Part shown: positions 52,275 to 62,876 of the stretch, in pieces
Position numbering within the stretch: the stretch's first letter is position 1
Layout of the letters: every line of letters begins with the position of its first letter
Assembly: GCF_002234675.1 (NCBI RefSeq)
Contig: NC_019876.2
Coordinates: forward strand, 22,924,398-22,988,397
DNA: 64,000 nt
Reading direction: 5' to 3'
From: Oryzias latipes
Taxonomy: Eukaryota; Chordata; Actinopteri; Beloniformes; Adrianichthyidae
The notes under the pieces: generated by a model
Database searches by the model: none
The model's input: the letters and a program-made list of their open reading frames with translations, nothing else
Told to the model about the DNA's origin: nothing
Position numbers and translations under genes: made by a program

Positions 52275-53010
52275 GCTTTTAAAAGCACTAAGGATATATA
52301 CAGTTAAAGGGTTAAAATGATAGCAGTTTTAAAAAAATGGCACCAAATTCCTTGTTGGAAAAAATTAAGATGAAAAGTAGAAGGAAAAAAATGACTTCTG
52401 TTTGGCTTCATTGTGTTTATAAAGGTCGGAATTTAATGACCATATTGGATGCACTGAAATATCAGGGCTGTTTTCATTACTTAGCCCACAGTTGAAGTTC
52501 ATCTCAGGCATCCTTTTAGAACTGCCGTAAGCCATCCGTAAATTACCTCTTGAATGCAATTAAAAGTTTTTAAAGTTTTTATTTAATGTTTTTCGGCAAG
52601 AAATGAATTGAAGGTTATAATTGAGGGTATGATTATAGTTGTTCTCCAAAAATCGACTCGATGTCATCCTGTATGCTTGTTATTAATTGAAGGGGGTTTA
52701 ACTCTACCAATTCTAAAATGTAATTTTTTTATTTTTTTTTACAATTACTAAAATATTTTTTTTTTTTTTTACAATTTGCATCATATGCGTATACAATGAA
52801 ATGAAATGAATACACAATAAAGGTATTTATAAGTTCATGATTTCACCAGTTGCTGTATCCAACATTTCAATAATGATCTATCTTGGGGAGTTGTTTGAAA
52901 TTGATGAAAACTGATCAATAAGTACCACTGCTGCAAACAGGTTAGGAATTTTAAACTAAGTCATACATCATTTACTTAAAGACCATTTTACCACAGGTGT
53001 GTTTTAATTC
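52275..53010. other. Private insertion in block B, origin unknown
   Basis: Block A runs from TCTAATGCTATTTTTTATTG directly into ATTCCCTCTATTTC (19650-19680), while block B holds about 735 bp between the same words. It is AT-rich with two T-rich runs (near 52730 and 52757). No inverted ends, target duplication or coding frame was found. Confidence 0.5.
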
Positions 53011-55952
53011 CCTCTATTTCGCGAAGCTGACTTCTTGTTACAGCCAGAGGCTCAAAAAGCAGTAAAGAGCGAGGAGGGAATTGTCTAACCCTGTTTTACA
53101 AATATATTTGACATTAATGGAGACATGGATTATCCAGTTTGATGAGGAGAAATGTTGGCAACATTTTTTTCTTGTTAAAAAGTAGGTAACAGTAGTTTCC
53201 AGTTGTCTTTGTAAAATCAGCAGTTAAGTCATGAGGCTCAGCAGCTGTCTGCAAGCAAAAAAAGGGCAAACCTGTACAAAGCACGCAGATGGCCCCAAAA
53301 CATTTTTAGAAATTGTGGACCACACAGTGAGCTTGTAGAGCAAAAATGCTCATGCACAATTTCTTTACAAGCATGCTGAATGTGACAGTTCACAGAGAAT
53401 TCTGAAACAACACATGAAGGTAAGTAAGGGTGAAGTAGATAAGATGCAGGAACATCATAAAGATTTTTCATTTTTTCAACCCCCCCAAACCTGTGCACTG
53501 CTGGTGCTGTTCAAGTGGTAAGTGAGCCCGCTGTGTCCATCATGCTGGCAGCCTGACTGTTAGAAATGAGGAAAATAAACAATTAGAAAGTAGTTTTCAT
53601 GGACTTCCCATGTACGTACTATGGGCACTTGTGTTCCATGTGCGCTCCATTCCTGCAGCATCTGTGTGAGGTCAGTACACTTTACTACATCATCCACCGC
53701 ACATCATAAAGGCGTGTCACTTACATTAGCCTTACAAACACTTCGCCACACACACAACAATGGTATGTTCCATTTTTATGACGTCCCTTCAGACCAAATG
53801 AGTGAGTTTGTTCTGAACTTTCTTGAAATAAGGTCCAACATGGTGTGCACATATTTTTCCATGATGTGTCTAAATTGATCAGGTTGACTTTGGGTTCATT
53901 ACACATCTGAAAAAAATTGTGTTTTTGGTGTTTTTAACCAGTTCTTGTGAAATTTTTCTGATGGAGGACATATAATAAGAAAATTCAACTCAAAATTGCA
54001 TTTCTAATAATTTTTCCCATTTGAATCATGGTGAATCAGGAGCAGAAAAAAAAATGCTGTTGGAGTTGTGACGCAGAAGTTTGGCGGCCCAAATGCTCCC
54101 TGCTCTGCTCCATTTTGATGCATCCTCTGGTAGAGGACTAGATCAGTGGTGTCCATCTGGCATCTGTCATCTGACTCAAAACTATACAGGTGTGAATGTT
54201 TGTGTGTAATGTTTTTCCTGCACGGAACTTGGTTTAATATTGTATTACAATGAATTTGCATTTCTGTAAACAAACAAGGTTTCCTTTTCACCTTTAAAAG
54301 CATCCATGTTATGGCGGAAACAATTTATCCATTAGATGATGCTGTTGGTATCAGTCACTTCAAGTAACTCAAGGGGCTTAATATTTTACATGTTTACTTA
54401 TTTTACAAACCATTGATATCTATTTGTTTGTTGGTTCTTGAAAAGGTCTAAAAATCAAATGACCTCAAGTCATTTTTAAGAGGTAAACAGTAAATTGTTA
54501 TAATTATATATTATATATTTTATATATTATATATTTAACCCTAGTTTTAGATGGGGAGTCATAAATTCATCAGAGAATGTGAGTCATCCAGATGTCTTTG
54601 CAAAATCAGCAGTAAAGCCATCAGGCTCAGAATCCATGTTAAACATAAACCTCATGTAGTTCAAATGCTGAGAGTGAGTCTGAGTCTAAAACCTGGTCCT
54701 CATTTAATCTGGGTAGATTTTAGCTTTTGAAGATAAATTAATGTTCTGCTCTGACAGATTGATCTGCAATGAGTTCTTTAAATGTGTAATTTATTTGATC
54801 TAGATTATGACTGGCATGACCTAAGAATCTTTCACCTGGGTTTTCAGGAAGCTTGAAGACGTGATGAGCAGCACTTGCAGTTGAACTTGTGAACAATTTG
54901 TTAATTTTTAAAGAAAAGCCTTGTGTTCCACATTAATGAACATATGCTCTTCAGTGTTTGCTTTAGATGGAAATGTGATGGAAAATGTTATGTTTGTTTT
55001 CATCAAGCTGCAAAAGGAAACATTCATAAACAATGGTCTCTGTGTTAGCCTTTATGTACATTCACATTTGCAAATTTGATCCACATCAGGGTCATATTTC
55101 CTTCAATGATCTGTGTCTTTTGGCAAGTAGGAAAGAAACCAAAGGTCATAAACCACATTTGTAAGTGTCAAACCTGTTAGACCAGACTTTCTAGACCCAC
55201 TCTAAAAGAAATTAGTATTGTTAGCGGTTAAGCATGTTCTCATGGCATTTTTCTCACGATGGTAGACATATAAAAAATTTAAGCCAAAATTTGCATTTCT
55301 GAGTATTTTTTATTCAAATTATTGTGAATCAGGAGTAGACAAAAAGATGCTATTGAAAATATGAAAAAAGCTTGAAGCTGTGACATAGAACCTGCAACGG
55401 TAACCCACAAGCTCCTTGCTATTCTCCATTTTAATGCATCCACTTACAGACAATGGATCCAAGTCTGTCATTGTTTTCCTTGTTTGAGCTGAAATCTGGA
55501 TCAAAACTGTGTGACTGGATAGCTCTGATACGGCTCCGTTTCGTTGTTGCACCAGCAATGTTAGATTGGGGATGTGAGGGGCTGTAAGCTAGCGGTAGAG
55601 TGTCGAAACAGATGGATGATAGAAGTGTGGGAAAGGCTTACTCCACACCAACTTAGAGGTGAATTTCTGATGAACCACTGCCATACACCAGAATGTGTGT
55701 CACTATATGTCCTAGACATGACAAAATGTGGGAGTCATAGTAATGACAAAGGTTTGGTGATTAGAGCTTAAAACGTCAATCTTAATGAAAGACCAGTGAA
55801 AACGCATTTTGTTTCCATTTTATTGATTTACTCTTTGTTTCTGATCAGGGTTTTATTGGCACCACATTTATTTAAGTATCATAAAATCATAAATCCAGTT
55901 TTTAAACTATTCTCATATTTGTCTCAGCAGTTTCAGAAGCAGCAGAGCAAAG

Positions 55953-58049
55953 ATGAAGCTGAGTTTGTTCCTGTTCATCCTTGTTGGTGAGTTGACCGTC
56001 AGCTGCTCTCTGATCATCTCCTTTTCTTTGACACAGTCACAGTGAAACAGAAAAAGTCTCATTTAGAAGAAGAAAGTTTGAATTTGATCAGATTGTTCAG
56101 AAGCAGATTTTTGTTTTTCTCTCAGGTCCTTGTTGTGTCATGACAAACCAGCTTCTCCAGTATCACTTCATTGATGAAAACAAGAGTTGGGAAGAAGCCC
56201 AGCTCTACTGCAAAGACAACAAACACACTGACCTGGCCACAGTGAGCAGCATGGCAGACATGAACAGACTCAGGCAGCATTTAGGAAACAAGAAGGCCTG
56301 GATTGGTCTGCAGAGAAAAGCTAGCAGCAACAGAACGTGGCAATGGTCTCAGCCTGATGTGCAGTTCAATGAAAGCCGAGATAATGGATGGGATACAAAG
56401 GAACCAAATGACAAGGAGATAGAGAACTGTGGGACTTTAAACACCAACAAAAAGTGGGCGGACCTCTCCTGCAACAGAGTAAAACCTTTTATCTGCTATG
56501 ATGGTGAGAATGTGCAAGTGTCACTTCTAATGTAAAGCACTAAGAAGCTTGTAAATATTAGAAACTTTTTCCGTTCATTATAAAACATTTTTGACAGACT
56601 TTGAAAAGATTTCATGAATATTTGTTGCTTCCACAGAAAAAAACCCATCTCATGTCATTTATGCTAACGAGAGTCTGAACTGGACTGATGCTCAGAGCTT
56701 CTGCAGGAACCGTCACACAGACCTGATTAGTGGACCAGAGCAGATGGAAAAGCTGGATGAGGGGAAGACGAAGGAGTTAATCCAACAGTCCCAGGGTGGT
56801 TTTGTTTTCATCGGCCTGTTTAGAGACCCCTGGCAGTGGTCTGATGGGAGCAGCTTTTCCTTCAGGTTCTGGAATCTGCAGTATGATGATGAGAAAAGCG
56901 ACAGCAGTTGTGCCATGCTGAATGAGGGAGGAAGGTGGAGTTCTGAGAATTGTGATGAAACACATCCCTTCATCTGCTATGATGGTAAGAGGAGTTTGAA
57001 AGTGACAGTCAGTCAGTGGAGGATGTTCAGCTGCTGTGTCTGCATGTTTGACAGTCCTCCTCTGTTTGTTTTTGGAAAATTGTTTTACTCTCTTGATAAA
57101 ATGTAGTTTAGTGGATTTTGGAATCTCTGTCATGAAATTTGGATTATTAGGTCTATTTCCTAATTTGCTTTTCCTTTTTATATTTTGGGATTTTATCTAT
57201 GGTTCAAAATGTTAATTTCTTGAATTGTTTATTTTTTTTTATTACTCAGAATTTGGTTAAGACGGTTTTTAAAAGGATCAGATGTTAAGAACAGTCTCTT
57301 TTTGTCTTTCTCTCATTCAGTTTCAAGAACACATTTTTTACCTAAATGTTTTTTACATTTCAAACAAGCTTGGCAATCAGAAGCAGAAGACAGATTAACT
57401 TCAGAGTAAAAGATTAGGATTTCTGTCTGAAGTCTTAACTTTTTCTCCTCCTTATCTTTACACAATTCTTATTTTGTGAGTTACAGCCCAATACTTTATG
57501 TCAAGCTTTTATTCTGAAAGTACAACAGTCAAAGTGAAACTGCTTTATTTTCAAAGCTACAGACATTTATAGATATTTTCAACATATTTGTCATTTAAAA
57601 TAATATTTCTTTTGTTTTTAAAAATCCTTTTGCAGCCATTATCTTTGAAATGACTCACAATTTCTGTTCTTGTTCTTTTTTCACATGTTCCTTCACTAAC
57701 AGATCATGTGATCCTGATCAGAGAGAGCAGAACCTGGGAGGAGGCCTTATACTACTGCAGACATCACCACCATGACCTGGTCACCATCACTAACATGGAT
57801 GAACAGAGATGGGTCCAGGAGAAAACCAAGAATGCCTCCTCTCCCTTTGTGTGGACTGGACTGCACTACACCTGCACTCTGGGTTTCTGGTTCTGGGTCA
57901 GTGATGAGGTGGTCCACTATAAGAACTGGGCCTCACCTGAACAGGTGAATGAGTGTGACATGTCAGGAGCCATGGAGACAGGAGGAGAACACAAGTGGTT
58001 CAAGAAACATGATGAGGAGAAGTTCAACTTTTTCTGTTTCACATTTTAA
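55953..58049 (+). CDS. Secreted three-CTLD C-type lectin-like gene, copy 3 (complete)
   Basis: Exons are 55953-55986, 56126-56503, 56637-56984 and 57703-58049, all phase 1; 368 codons. The start ATG follows CAGCAGAGCAAAG, conserved in all three copies. Signal peptide: MKLSLFLFILVG. CTLD1: ENKSWEEAQLYC, WIGL, KEPND, WADLSC, PFICYDG. CTLD2: NWTDAQSFC, FIGLF, FRFWNLQ, WSSENC, PFICYDG. CTLD3: RTWEEALYYC, WTGL, FWFWVSD, YKNW, ECDMSG, ending KFNFFCFTF, which supplies the final CTLD cysteine. There is no transmembrane segment, so a secreted lectin is expected. CTLD1 alone keeps an EPN-like and WND-like pair, so it is the best candidate for Ca-dependent sugar binding. This is the most intact copy and the best model for the family; nearest named relatives are fish CLEC20A-like or mannose-receptor-like proteins. 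Confidence 0.9.
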
Positions 58050-58571
58050 AGCTGTTCTTGGAATTTTATTTTCTTGGACACATTTCTTTGTTAAAAGCTG
58101 AGAGTTTTGGTTTAAGTTCTATAGTTAATTTTAAATTTCAGGAGTTTTTTGTGTTCTTTCTAGTGGACATGAGAACATCGTTTTGTTCTTTGTCATCCAC
58201 ATGATTGTCTTGTCAGAATTATTCTTTAGCATGTGCTTTTATAGGTTAACCTCCTAAAAACCGAGGAAAAAAAGTGTCTTTCAGTTTTTGTGTGATTTCC
58301 TATCTATTTGGGCCTAAAGAAACACCTTACAATTTTAATTTTTTTAAAAATATTTTTTATTTTAATTTCCCAACATGTCCACTGTAGAGGACAACAGGAC
58401 GATATTTCTGTGAAAGTAGAACTCAATAAGGAAAATCAGAAAAAGGAGCAGATTAAATCTTTAGAGTGATATTCACCCAAAAAACATTAAATTTTGTTCT
58501 AAAACAATAAAACTATATCACTCTATTGTCACTTGTTGGACCATCTGCTACAGAGGAAGATCGACCGGTAA
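58050..58571. other. 3' flank of lectin copy 3; no further gene
   Basis: AT-rich 3' untranslated or intergenic sequence. An AATAAA-type signal is present near 58507 (AACAATAAAACT), but whether the transcript uses it is unknown. Confidence 0.4.
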
Positions 58572-59430
58572 ATTGAGAGTTTTGCTTATTGGCTCAGCTC
58601 TCTCCTCACCACAACGGACCGTAACAGCAACCACATTACTATGAACGCTGCTCCGATCCGCCTGTCAATCTCATGCTCCTGTCTTCCCCCGCTCATGGAC
58701 AAGACCCCAAGATATTTAAACTTCTCCACCTGGGGCAGGGACACTCCACCCACAGAGAGATGGCAAACCACCTTTCTTCGGTCGAGAACCATGGCATCAG
58801 ATTTAGCGGAGCTGACCCTCATCCCAGCCGCTTCACAATCTACCACAAACCACCCCAATGCATGCTTGAGGTCCCGGTTTAATGAAGCCAACAGGACAAC
58901 AGCATCTGCATAGAGCAGAGATGAAATCCTGTGGTCCCCAAACCAGACCCCCTACGGCACCTGCCTGTGCCCTAGAAATTCTGTCAATAAAAACTATGAA
59001 CAGAACTATGATAAAGAGCATCCCTGCCAGAGTCCAACGTGCACCGGGAACAGGTTTGACTTACTGCCGGCTATGCGAACCAAGCTCCTACTCTGGTCAT
59101 ACAGAGACCGGATAGCCCTCAGTAAGGCTCCCCGGACCCCATAATCCCATAGCACCCTCCACAGGAAACCACAGGGGACACATTCAAATGCCTTCTCCAA
59201 ATCCACTAAACAAATATGGACTGGATGAGCGAACTCCCACAATCCCTCCATCAACCTAGATAGGGTGAAGAGCTGGTCCACTGTTACACGACCAGGACGG
59301 TAAACTAACTGTTATTCCTGAATCTGAGGTTAAACTATCGGACGGACTCTCCTCTCCAGTAGCCTGGCATAGACTTTCCCAGGGAGGCTGAGGAGTGTGA
59401 TTCCCCGGTAGTTGGAACACAACTAGATAA
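58572..59430 (-). pseudogene. LINE reverse transcriptase relic
   Basis: The minus strand reads RLMEGLWEFAHPVHICLVDLEKAFECVP, GVRGALLRAIRSLY, FPVHVGLWQGCSLS, then after frame changes SALYADAVVLLASLNRDLKH-type text, AAGMRVSSAKSDAMVLDR and KFKYLGVL, ending RRIGAAF. The catalytic site reads YADA in place of YADD. Both ends of the element are missing. It belongs to a LINE group common in fish that I cannot name with certainty. Confidence 0.8.
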
Positions 59431-60107
59431 AAAACAGATCCTCAAAAATGTTATCAATGTACTGTGAAAGGTACAGGATTGGACACCAGAATTTATAAAC
59501 TTTGGGGTCATCTTGATAGGCAGGGCGCCCTGCTAGCACAGGTGTAAACCTGTTCTGATGGACGTTTCAAAAAAACCCACAAAAAAATCAAGTTATTTTT
59601 TCCTGAATCTCATCCCCCCCATCCTGTTCTTCATCTGAAAGCTCCAAATCTGAATCTTCTCCAACTTTCTGGTATAGAATCCTCTCTGCTTCACTTTTTT
59701 CTCCAAACATTATGTGCAGCCATGAAATACATTAAAATGGTCGCGGTGTCCTCTACAGTGGACATTCATTAAATGCCTACTGTTTTAAAACAGAAACCAT
59801 GAAATTGTTTTCAGATCTAAAAATATTGTTCCTAACATGTTTATGACCAAGAATATATATAATTATCATGGTAAAAAAAATGAATAGATACAGAATATTT
59901 GACTTGTCGTTCACCTTTCCATAAAAATAGGTAAATGGTATGGTAGCCATCTTGGTAGAGGTAAAACTTAAAGTTCCCAGCATGCAAACTCATCACATGA
60001 CACATAACTGGAAAGCCCAGGATGTCCTCTACAGAGTAGAATAGGATTTGGAAAGGTATCTCTTAATTCCTTAAAAAAAAAAGGTAAACAAAATGTCCAT
60101 TATAGAG
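59431..60107. other. No gene recognised
   Basis: AT-rich sequence with short frames. The phrases TGTCCTCTACAGTGGACATT and TGTCCTCTACAGAGTA repeat, with an inverse near 58377-58392 (TGTCCACTGTAGAGGACA), which suggests a decayed inverted-repeat DNA element spanning about 58375-60110 into which the LINE relic inserted. Confidence 0.4.
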
Positions 60108-60350
60108 CAGTGATTCTTAACCATGGGGCCGCGGCCCAATCTGCGTCCGCGAGCGCCAACTAGTGGGCCATGAAAAAAAAATCTGTTCTGAACCTGTGGG
60201 CCGCGGGGGCTGCCACCTGAATGCCGCTTCCTACCACTTGGTGACAGTGAGACGTCAGTCAGGCGTTGTAGTATGCGCCAATAGAGCCTCGGCCAAAAAG
60301 GGTCAATTGGTCAGCCTCGGGTCGGGTCGGGCTGGATTTTTTAAGCCCCA
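60108..60350. mobile_element. hAT-type terminus and fragment
   Basis: It starts CAGTGATTCTTAACCATGGG, a usual hAT non-autonomous end, followed by GGGCCGCGGCCC words. A different hAT-like end, the inverse of CAGGGGTGGCGAACAAG, appears near 60758-60774. Whether they belong to one element is unclear. Confidence 0.5.
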
Positions 60351-60359
60351 TCTTACCTA

Positions 60360-60480
60360 GTGTGGGTGTGTGTGTGTGTGTGCGTGTGGGTGTGCGTGTG
60401 TGGGTGTGTGTGCGTGTGTGTGTGTGCGTGTGTGCAGGGGTGTGTGTGGGGGTGTGTGGGGGTGTGTGTGTGTGTGTGTG
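60360..60480 (+). repeat. (TG)n microsatellite with interruptions
   Basis: About 120 bp of GT repeats with GC and GGG interruptions. The reverse strand gives a His/Thr-rich frame by chance. Confidence 0.92.
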
Positions 60481-60966
60481 ATGAGAGAGAGGTGCCTGTG
60501 TCTGTGGAAGGGGTATCTGACCAAGGGTTAACTCTGTAAACTCTGGCTAAGCTGCATTTGATGTGTGTATTGAGGGTGGAGACTTTCCTTGAAATAAACA
60601 CAAGTACAATAGTTGCTGTTGGGTTGTAGGGAGAGGAGTATTTTCTGGAAAATAATACGGCTTTAATTGCGTGTTTGTGTGTGTACGTCTTGGCAGGTCA
60701 GTGTGTGGTGTGGCTCTTTGACTCTCACAGGGAAAAATTTGGGCTCTTGGTGTCAAACTTGTTCGCCACCCCTGCGCTAAAAGAACCATATTGGCATGTC
60801 AATCAGCCTGTTGCTACACGATGATGCTTCTTACAGACTATGATAGGTTCTGACACCTGGCTAATTTACAGGACATATGATGCTGTTAAGATTTATGTAA
60901 GACAATACTATAGCAATGGTTACACAACATTTGCAAAAAGTTTATAAGGCATGGGGTGGTGCAAAA

Positions 60967-61248
60967 TGTCGTTATTGGGGTTCTGTTTCTGTTTCCTGTT
61001 TCAATTTGAAGGTTCTCCCTGCCTTTTGAGTGAGACTTTTCTGGTCCTAATCTCCCCTGATCGTTTTCACCTGTGTCTCGTCAGTCCTGTCTGCATTTTT
61101 GACTTCCTCTGTGCTGTTTTGTTTTGTTTGTTTTTTTTGCTTCTGTGCTTGGCAGCGTCTTTTGTTTATCTAAAGAAACCCTTGCCCTTGGAACCGCCTG
61201 CCTCCCGTCTCTGCATGTTGGGTCCTTCATCAACCCCCAAACCTGACA
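60967..61248 (+). repeat. Solo LTR, Gypsy type, tandem unit 1
   Basis: It is 282 bp, begins TGTCG and ends CTGACA, flanked by CAAAA on both sides. It has U3-like text (CCCCTGATCGTTTTCACCTG) and the end CTGCCTCCCGTCTCTGCATG...CCCAAACCTGACA, usual for a fish Gypsy LTR. No internal region remains, so it arose by LTR-LTR recombination. Confidence 0.75.
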
Positions 61249-61810
61249 CAAAAAGGGAAGATTAGGCAAAAAGAGAAATCCTGGGAGACAATAAAAATAG
61301 GCACATGTCATATCAGATGAAAACTAAATATATTCCAGAATTTAATAAAATAAATAAATGAAAGCAATTGTTTTTAGTGCAATGTGGTATTTAAAGGTTA
61401 AACATGTCTAATCAACAGTTTACTTAGGGCAGGCATGTCCACAATGTGGTCCATGGTTAATATGAATCCAGCCTGCAGCCCCTTTCTAAAGAATTGATCA
61501 CATTAGGCTGCTAAAACTGTTTGCAGGAGCAAAATGTTTAAGATCTGCTTTCCTCAATAATGTTTTCTGCAGTAAATAGCGTTGAAAATGCAGCTGCTCC
61601 ATGCCTGGGTGGCGTCTTCTCCGAGAACCGGGAGAATAACGATATTGGCATGTCAATCAGCCTGTTGCTACAAGATGATGCTTCTTACAGACTTTGATAG
61701 GTTCTGACACCTGGCTAATTTACAAGACATATGATGCTGTTTAGATTTGTGTAAGACAGTACTATAGGAAGGGTTACAGAAAGATTATAAGGCATGGGGG
61801 TGGTGGAAAA

Positions 61811-62093
61811 TGTGGTGATTAGGGTTCTGTTTCTGTTTCCTGTTTTATTTTGAAGGTTCTCCCTGCCTTTTGAGTGTGACTTTTCTGGTCCCAATCTCCC
61901 CTGATCGTTTTCACCTGTGTCTCGTCAGTCCTGTTTGCATATTGTCATGTCACTGCCTTCCTCTGTTCCTCTTTTTTTGTTTCAGTACTTAGCAGCATCT
62001 TTAATTTATCTAAAAAAAAAAAAGCCTTGTCCTTGGAACCGCCTGCCTCCCGTCTCTGCATGTTGGGTCCTTCAACAACCCCCATACCTGACA
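61811..62093 (+). repeat. Solo LTR, Gypsy type, tandem unit 2
   Basis: The duplicate of 60967-61248, 283 bp, with a few substitutions. It shares flanks with unit 1, so it was copied by tandem duplication and not by a new insertion. Confidence 0.75.
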
Positions 62094-62276
62094 CAAAAAG
62101 GGAAGATCAGATGAAAACTAAATCTAGTCCAGAATTTAATAGAATAAATAAATGATTGTTTTTAGTGCAATGTAAATTAAAAGTTAAACATGTCTATTCA
62201 ACAGTTTACTTTGGGCAGGCATGTCCACCATGTGGTCCATGGTCAATTTGAATGCAGCCCCTTTCTAAAGAAATTG

Positions 62277-62726
62277 TCATGATTGACAAAGACTGGAACA
62301 GACCCAATCGCGGAAACCCAGAAAGATAACGCACGAGGATTTGGCAGAGAAAGAGTTTTATTGTTCCTGGATGTAGACGAGGAGATCCGTGGAGGCAAAC
62401 TCTGGAGGAGTTTGAGACAATGAGAGGTCTTGCTTGTTGTTGATTCTTTGTGGTGAGGCGAATGAGGATGAAACGGACAGGTGTCGGAGCGAGGCGTAGA
62501 GAAGAGGCGTGGCTGGAGGTCTTAACATCGAGAGGGTATGAGTGATGAGTAGCATGAGATGAACCCAGGTCGGCACTTGGTGGATGAGGTTACTCCTGCA
62601 GACAGGAATGATAACTTGGTTATCTGGTTCGATTAAAAACGAGAGAGTCACTAGAAAACGAGGTACACATGAGACCAGGTACTTTACCATAGTAGGCAAC
62701 GAACTGGCGATGAATACTGGAATCAG
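62277..62726 (-). repeat. Sushi-type LTR-like segment, solo
   Basis: On the plus strand it starts TGTCATGATTGACAAAG and then CAGACCCAATCGCGGAAACC, the inverse layout of the sushi-type LTR end (GGGTTTC...TGGGTCT...ATGACA). A TTTTATTG at 62356 could be the inverse of an AATAAA signal. The left flank matches text near 61490 and the right flank text near 44945, so the far boundary is uncertain. The 160-codon frame across it is not a gene. Confidence 0.5.
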
Positions 62727-62876
62727 GATCTTATTTTGAAAACTTTGACCTCCATCTTTATATTCAGAATTTTTGTTTATCACAGTACTTGATGTATCAA
62801 CAACATGGATTAAAGCCATGCAAAACATTTTATTTCCCACTCTGACATCTCTCTTTTATAAAGAATGTTCTTGAAA

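Larger units (their letters stand above)
47600..55952. repeat. Segmental duplication block B (upstream of lectin copy 3)
   Basis: It is the counterpart of block A, in the same order and strand but without the sushi LTR element, the nested hAT at 26.3 kb and the 30-35 kb nest. Private insertions in B are the hAT at 49037-50184, an unexplained segment at about 52275-53010, and possibly LTR scraps near 48480-48604. The end runs into the lectin promoter. Confidence 0.8.
60785..62272 (+). repeat. Tandem duplication, two units of about 0.7 kb
   Basis: Unit 1 (about 60790-61500) and unit 2 (about 61643-62272) share ATTGGCATGTCAATCAGCCT, the solo LTR, CAGAATTTAATA and GGGCAGGCATGTCCAC. About 140 bp of unshared sequence separates them. 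Confidence 0.85.

Noticed and set aside
60353..60601. His/Thr-rich 82-codon minus-strand frame
   Set aside because: It is the translation of a (TG)n microsatellite.
62358..62840. 160-codon minus-strand frame
   Set aside because: It crosses a solo LTR-like segment and duplicated non-coding text, with no recognisable domain.
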